Numbered from the stretch's first letter, positions 1 to 5,743 are shown. The stretch is DNA of 5,743 nucleotides from Acidobacteriaceae bacterium (GCA_003133425.1 PKXI01000118.1:1-5743), one strand, 5' to 3'. Program-made: numbers and translations. Notes: generated by a model not told the origin, from the letters alone.

Positions 1-166
1 CCCGATAGGAACCTAACGTTTTCCATTACCTATTCTGAAATAGCTTCAATTGGGCGGTCGAGGTTGTGTCTAACACGCGCCCAGCCTCCACTCATGAGCT
101 GGAGATTCTTGCCTCTGATGAACGCACCTAGATTTACAAAATGATGGTGGGCAACGGAAATGCGTA
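1..166. other. Gene-free left margin downstream of the methyltransferase
   Basis: I see no supportable gene here. This stretch lies just past the stop codon of the leftward methyltransferase gene, so a terminator for that operon would be expected in it. The only structure found is an imperfect palindrome at 86-104 (CTCCA and TGGAG arms around CTCATGAG). It has no T-run on the minus strand side, so it is not a convincing intrinsic terminator. The window edge prevents saying whether another gene follows. Confidence 0.5.
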
Positions 167-952
167 TTACGGCTTTCTCGCCGCGATAACAACGTATCCA
201 AGAGCACCGCTGCGTGTCGCCTGGAGGACTGCTTGGGCAAACTGCCTTCCGGTGGCAAAATCTACGCCAGGCAGATCGATCTTTTTGAGCCCAGCCATGA
301 TCTCTGCTCCGAGCAGCTTGGCCTGGATCTGCCGCACCATCTCAACCAACGCATCGCTGTGATCTTCGACCAGCGGGGCTTGAAAGCCGGCCTGCTGCAG
401 AATTGCAACATACCGTTCCGCAGGCAGCGCATCCCCGATGCAGGCGATCCACGACAGAAGTCCTTCAAGCCCTGGAATTGTAGCCTCGGTTCGCGTCAGG
501 TCGCTGAGTCCCAGTTGTCCGCCTGGTTTGAGCACGCGATAAAACTCCTGCGCTGCAACCGGCTTGCTGGGGAATGTGCAGAAGGAGCACTCGCAGAGGA
601 TCGCATCAAAAGTTTCGACGCCAAACGGCAGCCGCTCGGCATCGCCGAGTTGAAAGCTGATCTGTCCGGCTGGTCCGCGCTGCGCTGTTTCCACGGTGGC
701 CAGACGCACATTCTCTTCACTCAGATCCACGCCAATGACTTTGCAGCCGAATGATTCCGCGAGATGGATTGCGCTCGTTCCCCTACCGGAGGCGACGTCG
801 AGCACATGGGATTCGTGCGTGAGTGCGAGCAGCTCTCCGAGACGTTCGGTTAATCTGGTTCCGCCGGGATGAAAGCTGTCTCCCAGCAAGTGGCGCGCGA
901 GATCGCTTCCGTAAAATGTGGCGCAGCACTGCTTGACGCTTTGCTCTTCCAT
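167..952 (-). CDS. Cysteine-rich class I SAM-dependent methyltransferase (UbiE/Methyltransf_11 type)
   Basis: Predicted soluble cytoplasmic enzyme of 261 residues that transfers a methyl group from S-adenosylmethionine; the acceptor is unknown. Counting from the start at 952, the Rossmann-fold SAM site is clear: motif I VLDVASGRGTS (about 50-60), the acidic ribose-binding residue in GVDLS (D76), GDAERLPF (about 103-110) and the post-core LKPGG (141-145). Unusual for this broad family are seven cysteines, including an adjacent pair near the N-terminus (C9, C10) and a CECSFC cluster (C120, C122, C125) right after the strand that normally lines the active site. These suggest a thiol, metal or metalloid connection, but that is inference. 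An ATG at 958 would add two residues. I prefer 952 because AGAGG (963-959) lies six bases upstream of it, whereas 958 directly abuts that sequence. The gene follows the radical SAM gene by nine bases, so the two are almost certainly co-transcribed and probably translationally coupled. The methyltransferase fold is secure; the substrate is not. Confidence 0.9.
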   Translation of the reverse strand: MEEQSVKQCCATFYGSDLARHLLGDSFHPGGTRLTERLGELLALTHESHVLDVASGRGTSAIHLAESFGCKVIGVDLSEENVRLATVETAQRGPAGQISFQLGDAERLPFGVETFDAILCECSFCTFPSKPVAAQEFYRVLKPGGQLGLSDLTRTEATIPGLEGLLSWIACIGDALPAERYVAILQQAGFQAPLVEDHSDALVEMVRQIQAKLLGAEIMAGLKKIDLPGVDFATGRQFAQAVLQATRSGALGYVVIAARKP

Positions 953-961
953 GTTCATCCT

Positions 962-2548
962 CTAACGTGCTTCGCTTTCGCCGATCCGAAGCAGAGACCC
1001 CACTTCCATACGCTCCCTACCTGCATGGAAGTCGAAGACAACCGGTTCCGGTTGATATGGCTTGCCATCTCGGCGAGCCTTTTTGCGCTTTGGTTCCATG
1101 GCATCCAGTTGCGCTCGCGCCTGTTCGCGATAACCGACCGAGTTGTACGAGCAAAAGGGGATCTGTTTGCCGCCGGGGAGCAGAAACTCCTTGCAGCACT
1201 TCATCAGGTTCTTCTGGTTGAAGGTCCAGGGATCCATGAAGTCCTGCAACATGATCATGAGCATGTTCTTTGCAATATCTCCGACTGTGAGGCTCTCCGG
1301 AAGTCCGCAGGCCTGACAGGACACGACAAATTGCTCCGCTGATTTCTGCGAACCGGAGACGGAAGAGGATGACCACAGGCCTTCGAGCGCCTTTTTGATC
1401 TCCAGGCTGAAATCGGGCATGACGCGGTTGGTAATGTAGTCGAGATAATCGTACACATTCACGATGCGCGAGAGCGGGGTCACATTTTCGCCATCAATGA
1501 ATGCGTAGGTGACGGAGTTGCACGAAGGAAAGCAGCACGGAACGGGGATGAAGTCGCTGGCCACGAACTTGCCCGCTGTCTGCTCCTCGATGAGCCGGAC
1601 GATATCCGGAATCGTCATCCGCTGCATTGGGTCGTGATGCATGTGGCGGCCCGCGTGGAATGCAGGCTGAAAATTGATGCCGCGAATCGCGCGGTGCTTG
1701 ATGGCCAGTTCGATGATCTTGCCGACCTCGTGGTCATTCACACCTCGTTCAATGGCGGGGACGAGCGTGACATTGAGGCCAATGGACGCCAGGCGATCCA
1801 GCGCAAGCAACTTCTCCTCAAGAATGTCAGGCTCACCGCGAATGATGCGATAGGTCTCGCTATCAAAGCCGTCGAACTGGAAATAGATTGAGGGGCGCAC
1901 CTCAGCGAGCTGGTCGAGGAAGCGGTCATCGTGCGCAATACGCTTGCCATTGGTGTTGACCATGACGAACGGGATGCCACGGGCACGGGCAGCTTTCACA
2001 AAGTCAATGATCTGCGGATGGATGGTGGGCTCGCCGCCGGAGAACTGCACCACTTCGGGGTTCCCCTCGGTGCGCACGAAGTCGTCGAGCATCGCTTCCA
2101 CTTCTTCCAAGGTCAAGCTGAAGCCAGGCCGCGCATCGGCAAAGCAGAGCGGGCAGCTCATATTGCAGGCGCTGTTCACCTCGATAATGCCCAGACAGGC
2201 GTGCTGCTGATGGTCAGGGCACAGGCCGCAATCGTGCGGGCAGCCGTCTTTGATCTCGGCACCATAGGCAAGCGGAATCGTGCCCGGCTTGTTGAACTTG
2301 CTGAAGTTCGTATAGGCCTGCGCGTCTCCATACACCAGCGCCTCAAAAGGGCCGCAGTCAGGACAACGCTTGACCATGTACACTTTGTTGTCGCGCAGCA
2401 GAATCTTCGCGTCGATGACTTTCCGGCATTGCGGACAGATGCTGCGGGTAAGTTCGTAGAAAACGTAATCCGCGTCTTTCTTCATTTGCCGCCGGGAGGT
2501 AGCGGCTGGATTCCGAGGTCTGTTCAAAGTGTCGAAAGGCATCACCAT
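962..2548 (-). CDS. Radical SAM enzyme of the MJ0619/Tes (class D) family with multiple Fe-S/Fe sites
   Basis: Predicted 528-residue radical SAM enzyme that reductively cleaves SAM to a 5'-deoxyadenosyl radical. Visible in order are: an N-terminal rubredoxin-like pair CPQC (38-41) and CPDC (62-65); an auxiliary cluster C103, C107, C110, C118; the radical SAM signature CNMSCPLC (128-135); the SAM-contacting FSGGEPT (169-175); VNTNGKR (197-203); and a C-terminal region with CC (338-339), C343, CQAC (411-414), CC (451-452) and IPFCSYN (463-469). This matches the family of Methanocaldococcus MJ0619, where Tes (GDGT-MAS) carries three [4Fe-4S] clusters plus a rubredoxin-like iron and couples isoprenoid lipid tails. 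Bacterial relatives have been proposed in membrane-spanning lipid synthesis. Family membership is well supported; the substrate here is inferred and could differ. The start is uncertain: ATGs at 2548 and 2542 lack a good ribosome site, and an ATG at 2485 (MKKDADY), just before the conserved region, also has only a weak one. First gene of the leftward pair. Confidence 0.88.
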   Translation of the reverse strand: MVMPFDTLNRPRNPAATSRRQMKKDADYVFYELTRSICPQCRKVIDAKILLRDNKVYMVKRCPDCGPFEALVYGDAQAYTNFSKFNKPGTIPLAYGAEIKDGCPHDCGLCPDHQQHACLGIIEVNSACNMSCPLCFADARPGFSLTLEEVEAMLDDFVRTEGNPEVVQFSGGEPTIHPQIIDFVKAARARGIPFVMVNTNGKRIAHDDRFLDQLAEVRPSIYFQFDGFDSETYRIIRGEPDILEEKLLALDRLASIGLNVTLVPAIERGVNDHEVGKIIELAIKHRAIRGINFQPAFHAGRHMHHDPMQRMTIPDIVRLIEEQTAGKFVASDFIPVPCCFPSCNSVTYAFIDGENVTPLSRIVNVYDYLDYITNRVMPDFSLEIKKALEGLWSSSSVSGSQKSAEQFVVSCQACGLPESLTVGDIAKNMLMIMLQDFMDPWTFNQKNLMKCCKEFLLPGGKQIPFCSYNSVGYREQARAQLDAMEPKRKKARRDGKPYQPEPVVFDFHAGRERMEVGSLLRIGESEAR

Positions 2549-2561
2549 TCTTGCAGGATAA

Positions 2562-2591
2562 ACTTTACGGCTCGCTGGGATGCAGAATCAA
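2562..2591 (-). promoter_or_regulatory. Candidate sigma70-type promoter for the radical SAM/methyltransferase operon
   Basis: On the minus strand a TTGATT box (2591-2586) is followed after 18 bases by TAAAGT (2567-2562). Each matches four of six positions of the TTGACA/TATAAT consensus. Transcription from it would start about 7-13 bases before the ATGs at 2548 and 2542, or about 70 bases before the ATG at 2485, where a normal leader would fit better. It is a weak match found by eye and may be chance. Confidence 0.25.
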
Positions 2592-2655
2592 CCTGGGCGG
2601 CCGGCAATAGTAGGAGTCCCGCCAAGCGGAAAAGGTTACGAGCATTGTCGCCGAC

Positions 2656-2674
2656 GGCTGTAACATTTTCAGCC
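2656..2674. promoter_or_regulatory. Short inverted repeat in the divergent intergenic region, possible operator
   Basis: GGCTG (2656-2660) and CAGCC (2670-2674) form perfect five-base arms around a nine-base AT-rich centre. The site sits between the two divergent gene pairs, about 20 bases before the ribosome-binding site of the transporter gene, where an operator for a repressor or activator could lie. No regulator gene is in the window, and arms this short occur often by chance. Confidence 0.2.
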
Positions 2675-2693
2675 ACAACAACATCGAACTATG

Positions 2694-2699
2694 AGGGAG
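2694..2699 (+). promoter_or_regulatory. Ribosome-binding site of the MFS gene
   Basis: AGGGAG lies eleven bases before the ATG at 2711. It is the only purine-rich Shine-Dalgarno-like sequence upstream of the first membrane segment. It fixes the start of the transporter, although the open frame itself runs much further upstream through the antisense of the radical SAM gene. Confidence 0.6.
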
Positions 2700-2710
2700 A
2701 ACGACCGCGC

Positions 2711-3970
2711 ATGGTGAGGCAGCACGTCAGCCTGGGAGTTACGATCGCCGCCCATGCCATCCTCCGAGTGGCAAGCAGCGCTAGCGGCGTGCTGATCGGC
2801 ATCTATCTGGCAAGCCTCGGCGGACATGGGTTCCAAGTGGATGCCGGCCTCCTTGGGACCCTCGGCGCGGTCTCCTTTGCCGCTGAGTTGATAGCCTCCA
2901 TTCCCCTGGGCATGGTCTCCGATGCGGTCTCGCCTCGCTGGTTGATGGTGAGCGGAGCGCTGGCCGGCGCACTTGCCGTTCAGCTCTTCGCCCTCAGCGC
3001 CCATGTCGAAGTGTTCTTCTTGAGCAGAGCTTTGGAAGGGATTGGCGTCGCGGCCGTGACTCCTCCTCTGTTGGCATATCTTGCCGAAGCGACCACCCAT
3101 AATTCCGCATTACGCGCACGGGTGATGAGCTTCTTTGAACTCTCGCTGTTGGCAGGGCTTGCCCTTGGCGGGCTGATGGGGAGCCAGTTCTGGAAGCTGT
3201 TCAATGCGCATGCTTTCAGCCTCGTGGCTCTTGCGTACCTGGTCTGCGCCGCGCTGCTCTTCTTCGGCGCAAAGGGCAGCCGATCGCATGGCTCCCACGC
3301 CGCATGGCAGGGCCTGCTGCGTGCCATGAAGGACCCTTCGGTCCGATCCCTGGCTCCGGTTTGGCTCTGTGTGAATGCCGTTGTGGGGCTTTGGCTTGGT
3401 CCCACGCTCCCGTTTCTGCTGACAAAGAAGCCAGGCAGTGCGCAATATCTGGATGGAATCTTCTCGGACAGCCCAGTCCGGGTGGGCTGGCTCCTGCTCG
3501 GTTACGCAATCGTTTTTGGAACAGGTGTCTTCGGCTGGAGTTTTGCGCTTCCACGGATGCGCATCCGCTCCGCGATGCGGCTTTCCTTATCTGTCATGCT
3601 CCCCGTCTGCCTGGGGCTCTTTGCGATCAATCATTCAGCCTACGCTGCGGCCCCGGTTCGCTGGTCCATCACTGCGGCAACGGCATTGCTGATCATGGTG
3701 GAGAGCGGCTTTACCCCGGCTTCCCTGGCATGGCTCGCGCAGTCTCTTGGCTCCGGCACGGGAAAGGGCGCAGCCATGGGCATCTACTCTGTCTTGCTCA
3801 GCGTGGGCGCCATAGGCGGTTCGCTGTTGGCCGGAGTGCTCGGAAAGATGCTCTCCGTCGATGGCCTGCTGCTGGGCACGGTCGCCTTGGCCGTTTGCGC
3901 CTTGCGCCTGCTCCACAATGTCACGGACCTAGCAGTTCAACCGAATGAGGAAAGTTATGAGCACGTTTGA
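2711..3970 (+). CDS. MFS transporter (about 12 membrane segments)
   Basis: Integral inner-membrane protein of 419 residues, a usual length for the major facilitator superfamily. It is expected to move a small solute by proton-coupled transport. Hydrophobic segments run the length of the protein, in two halves separated by a basic, hydrophilic central loop (about 186-212, with GAKGSRSHGSHAAW). Motif A between the second and third segments is recognisable as GMVSDAVSPRW (67-77, with D71 and R76). The fourth segment carries RALEGIG (106-112), resembling motif B with its membrane-embedded arginine. The start at 2711 is chosen because the first membrane segment begins immediately after it and a Shine-Dalgarno sequence precedes it. 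Upstream codons in frame are only antisense of the radical SAM gene. The 3' end overlaps the downstream reductase by 14 bases, so the two are probably coupled. The substrate cannot be assigned; export of a product or toxicant handled by the neighbouring enzymes is a guess. Confidence 0.88.
   Translation: MVRQHVSLGVTIAAHAILRVASSASGVLIGIYLASLGGHGFQVDAGLLGTLGAVSFAAELIASIPLGMVSDAVSPRWLMVSGALAGALAVQLFALSAHVEVFFLSRALEGIGVAAVTPPLLAYLAEATTHNSALRARVMSFFELSLLAGLALGGLMGSQFWKLFNAHAFSLVALAYLVCAALLFFGAKGSRSHGSHAAWQGLLRAMKDPSVRSLAPVWLCVNAVVGLWLGPTLPFLLTKKPGSAQYLDGIFSDSPVRVGWLLLGYAIVFGTGVFGWSFALPRMRIRSAMRLSLSVMLPVCLGLFAINHSAYAAAPVRWSITAATALLIMVESGFTPASLAWLAQSLGSGTGKGAAMGIYSVLLSVGAIGGSLLAGVLGKMLSVDGLLLGTVALAVCALRLLHNVTDLAVQPNEESYEHV
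3947..3954 (+). promoter_or_regulatory. Ribosome-binding site of the FAD reductase, inside the end of the MFS gene
   Basis: GAGGAAAG ends two bases before the ATG at 3957; its GAGGA core (3947-3951) is five bases away, an ideal spacing. It lies within the last codons of the transporter gene. This favours the ATG at 3957 over the one at 3945, which overlaps this site and has no clear Shine-Dalgarno sequence of its own. Confidence 0.65.
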
Positions 3971-5369
3971 ATACAACCTTGCGATACTTGGGGCTGGAGC
4001 CTCCGGACTAATTGCCGCGGACTTTGCCGTCCAACTCGGCGCGCGAACGGCGCTCATCGATAAAGGGCCAATTGGCGGAGATTGCACGTGGAGCGGATGT
4101 GTGCCAAGCAAGTCGCTCATCAAGGTTGCGACCGTGGCACACGATGCGCGAACGGCTGCGCACTATGGCATCGCTGTGAGCTCACCAGTAACCGACATGA
4201 CCCAGGTACGGGCCTATCTTCGCGCCACCATCCAGCAAATCTATGAACCCACCATGCCGGAGGCACTGCGCAAAAAGGGCATGGATGTCCTGATCGGTCC
4301 AGCGCATTTTCTTGATTCACACACGCTACAGGTGGGGAACGAGCGGATTCGCGCGAAGAAGATACTGATCAATAGCGGAGCCGAGCCACGCATTCCTGCA
4401 ATCACCGGGCTTTCGGATGTTACCTATTCCACGTATCAACAGATCTTTGAAAATGACCGCCTGCCGCAACACTTGCTTGTTGTTGGAGGCGGTCCGATCG
4501 GATGCGAGGTCGCGCAGGCATACCAAAGGCTTGGTTCACAGGTGACCATCATCGCTGAACATCTTCTGCCATCCGAGGAGCCGGAGGTGCAGGAGTTGTT
4601 GAATCGCATCTTCGCACTCGAAAAGATCGAGCGCATTGTTGCGCGTGCCGAGTCCGTGCGCAGTGAAGGCGGCGCAATCACCGTTCAGGCCAGAGCGGGA
4701 AAGGCGACCGGCGACCTTCTGCTGATTGCAACCGGGCGCGCGCCCCTTGTTCGGGACCTCGGACTGGAAGCGGCAAACGTGCGCTACACAGAGCGCGGCA
4801 TCGAAGTGAACAAGTTTCTCCAGACTACTGCCGGACATATCTACGCGGCGGGAGATGTGATCGGCGGCCAGCAGTTCTCTCACCTGGCAGGGTGGCAAGG
4901 ATTTCAGGCGGTTCGCAATGCGCTGTTGCCGGGGAACAACGAGGGTACAACGTCGGCAATGCCCCACATCACCTTCACTTCTCCCGAGATTGCTCAAATC
5001 GGCTTCACCGAGAAGTTGGCGCGTGCCAAATTCAATGCCAAGGATCTCCTGATCAGATCTTTTGACATCAACAAGGTTGACCGTGCCGTAAACGAGAATG
5101 ATCGAATTGGATTGATCAAGATCGTTGCGCACGGCAACGGCACCATTCTTGGTGCGAGCATCGTGGGCGAAAGAGCCGGAGAGACCATCACGGAAATTGC
5201 CATTGCCATGCGCAATGGCTTGAGGCTAAGCGACCTGGCCGCGACGGTTCATCCCTACCCAACGTACTCAACCGGCGTGCAACTGCTGGCCACAAAGATG
5301 GGCGTGGAACGCGCCTTCTCCGGATTCTCAGGCCGAGTCATTCGCGGTCTGTCCGCACTCTGGCGTTAG
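3957..5369 (+). CDS. FAD/NAD(P)-dependent pyridine nucleotide-disulfide oxidoreductase, mercuric reductase/LPD-like
   Basis: Cytoplasmic flavoenzyme of 470 residues, the normal length for class I disulfide reductases. It begins with the FAD dinucleotide motif GAGASG (12-17) and D35, followed by the redox-active disulfide in GGDCTWSGCVPSK (C43 and C48). The NAD(P) motif GGGPIGCE (177-184), IATGRAP (257-263) and the second FAD motif YAAGDV (296-301) follow. The C-terminal dimerisation domain starts near HITFTSPEIAQIGF. Near the end, HPYPTYSTG (432-440) puts Y434 where dihydrolipoamide dehydrogenase has its catalytic histidine and MerA its active-site tyrosine (Tyr605 in Tn501). T439 sits where the partner glutamate is expected. 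There is no N-terminal HMA domain and no C-terminal cysteine pair, so calling it a true mercuric reductase is not justified; databases often label such proteins that way. It overlaps the transporter gene by 14 bases and is probably translated with it. The substrate is unknown (a disulfide, quinone or metal species). Translation could also begin at 3945. Confidence 0.9.
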   Translation: MSTFEYNLAILGAGASGLIAADFAVQLGARTALIDKGPIGGDCTWSGCVPSKSLIKVATVAHDARTAAHYGIAVSSPVTDMTQVRAYLRATIQQIYEPTMPEALRKKGMDVLIGPAHFLDSHTLQVGNERIRAKKILINSGAEPRIPAITGLSDVTYSTYQQIFENDRLPQHLLVVGGGPIGCEVAQAYQRLGSQVTIIAEHLLPSEEPEVQELLNRIFALEKIERIVARAESVRSEGGAITVQARAGKATGDLLLIATGRAPLVRDLGLEAANVRYTERGIEVNKFLQTTAGHIYAAGDVIGGQQFSHLAGWQGFQAVRNALLPGNNEGTTSAMPHITFTSPEIAQIGFTEKLARAKFNAKDLLIRSFDINKVDRAVNENDRIGLIKIVAHGNGTILGASIVGERAGETITEIAIAMRNGLRLSDLAATVHPYPTYSTGVQLLATKMGVERAFSGFSGRVIRGLSALWR

Positions 5370-5475
5370 GTCTCTGACCGCGTGATTTCGTGCTTTCCCA
5401 CCCTTGCGGCAAAAACAGATACGCCGCAAGGATGGGGCACCCACATTGGTACAACAACAAGCGGTCAGAGACCTA
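5367..5475. repeat. Nested inverted repeat, outer arms of 15 bases
   Basis: TAGGTCTCTGACCGC (5367-5381) is repeated exactly as its reverse complement at 5461-5475, with 79 bases between. The left arm begins on the TAG stop codon of the reductase gene. Between the arms sits an independent long hairpin (5390-5440). In RNA the whole block could fold as one extended structure, protecting the transcript end or acting as a terminator, though no clear T-run follows. Alternatively, an original terminator-like stem was split by insertion of a palindromic element into its loop. Confidence 0.7.
5390..5440. repeat. Long imperfect palindrome, REP-like intergenic element or transcript-end hairpin
   Basis: Perfect nine-base arms CCTTGCGGC (5402-5410) and GCCGCAAGG (5423-5431) enclose a twelve-base A-rich loop. 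Beyond a C/A mismatch the pairing continues with CCCA (5397-5400) to TGGG (5433-5436). After a three-T bulge it resumes with GTGC (5390-5393) to GCAC (5437-5440). That gives about 17 pairs with GTGC/GCAC ends. From memory, similar GC-rich palindromes recur between genes in Acidobacteriota genomes, so a dispersed REP-type element is plausible, but only one copy is in this window. No T-run follows on either strand, which argues against a classical intrinsic terminator. Confidence 0.6.
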
Positions 5476-5743
5476 GCAGTTTAGCCCGTGCATTTTGAAG
5501 AGACTGCGCTCTCATGTTTATCCATCTAGGAACCGCTTCTGGCGCCTTGACGCCCACGCACAGGGCCGTCAAGGCGCGTATTTGGCCCTGCTTCCGACAA
5601 GTAAACTCCGCACGGAAGAGCACGGCAATTGTCGCTCTAAGAAACACTTCACTGCTTTTAGAAACAACTACTTATAGGACTTTAGCGGAATCGATCTGCC
5701 CACAAAAGGATCTCAACTGGCGAGAACAGGCCTTCGCGCTCAA
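5476..5743. other. Intergenic right margin without a supportable gene
   Basis: Only open frames of about 60 codons exist here, on both strands. None has a ribosome-binding site or a family signature I recognise, and they overlap each other over most of their length. The minus-strand one (5465-5647) ends within the outer arm of the nested repeat. The base composition becomes more AT-rich after about 5630. A strong hairpin lies at 5541-5590. The region may be plain intergenic DNA, a decayed mobile element or an uncharacterised non-coding RNA locus. Confidence 0.5.
5542..5590. repeat. Hairpin with possible pseudoknot in the gene-free region
   Basis: GCGCCTTGACG (5542-5552) and CGTCAAGGCGC (5567-5577) are exact 11-base inverted arms. 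An alternative fold adds four more pairs, GCCC (5552-5555) with GGGC (5563-5566), leaving one bulged C and a seven-base loop. In addition, CAGGGCC in the loop (5561-5567) is complementary to GGCCCTG just downstream (5584-5590), which would form an H-type pseudoknot with the outer ten-base stem. There is no following T-run, so it is not a typical terminator. Function unknown. Confidence 0.5.

Noticed and set aside
86..104. Imperfect palindrome as terminator of the leftward operon
   Set aside because: The stem is short and bulged, and no T-run follows on the minus strand.
233..754. 173-codon plus-strand ORF
   Set aside because: It is a shadow of the methyltransferase gene, whose motifs on the opposite strand are unambiguous.
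1931..2710. Long in-frame upstream extension of the transporter reading frame (would give 679 residues)
   Set aside because: It is antisense to the well-supported radical SAM gene, has no family features, and the membrane protein with a ribosome site begins at 2711.
2691..2717. Eight-codon ORF (MRENDRAW) overlapping the transporter start, as a leader peptide
   Set aside because: It has no ribosome-binding site of its own and its start lies beside the Shine-Dalgarno sequence of the real gene; likely coincidence.
3957..5369. Assignment as mercuric reductase merA
   Set aside because: No HMA domain, no C-terminal cysteine pair, and no other mer genes in the window.
3926..5481. 12-base direct repeat GACCTAGCAGTT at 3926-3937 and 5470-5481
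   Set aside because: About one such 12-base match is expected by chance in a window of this size; the flanks are only loosely similar.
5465..5677. Two 60-codon ORFs on opposite strands (5465-5647 minus, 5495-5677 plus)
   Set aside because: They overlap, have no ribosome sites or recognisable domains, and run through the hairpin region; not supportable as genes.

Overview
The window looks like a piece of a bacterial chromosome of moderately high GC with four convincing protein genes in two divergent pairs. The organism cannot be named from the sequence alone. Gene style, base composition and a palindromic intergenic element resembling ones I recall from Acidobacteriota (Terriglobia) make that phylum my best guess, at low confidence.

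Layout. Positions 1-166 hold no gene I can support. The left pair is on the minus strand and is transcribed leftwards. It comprises a radical SAM enzyme with multiple iron-sulfur sites (962-2548), followed almost without a gap by a cysteine-rich class I SAM-dependent methyltransferase (167-952). A 162-base divergent intergenic region (2549-2710) separates this pair from the right pair, which is on the plus strand: an MFS transporter (2711-3970) overlapping a FAD/NAD(P)-dependent disulfide oxidoreductase related to mercuric reductase and dihydrolipoamide dehydrogenase (3957-5369). Downstream of 5369 there is no convincing gene, but there are two separate palindromic structures: a nested inverted repeat at 5367-5475, whose outer arm includes the reductase stop codon, and a hairpin or possible pseudoknot at 5541-5590.

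How the genes may work together. The radical SAM protein has the layout of the MJ0619 family, historically called class D radical SAM methyltransferases. This family includes the archaeal tetraether lipid synthase Tes (GDGT-MAS), which joins lipid tails through carbon-carbon bonds. An N-terminal rubredoxin-like CxxC/CxxC pair, an auxiliary cysteine cluster, the CxxxCxxC radical SAM motif and a conserved C-terminal PFCxYN segment are all visible. A bacterial member could take part in making membrane-spanning or branched tetraether-type lipids, but its substrate cannot be read from sequence. The coupled methyltransferase carries an N-terminal CC and an internal CxCxxC motif that are unusual for a plain UbiE-type enzyme. 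The right pair joins a membrane exporter to a flavin disulfide reductase. The reductase keeps the redox-active CxxxxC, has a MerA-like active-site tyrosine in place of the LPD histidine, and lacks MerA's metal-binding C-terminal cysteine pair. Whether the two pairs form one pathway (a thiol-, metal- or lipid-related system) or are simply neighbours is open.
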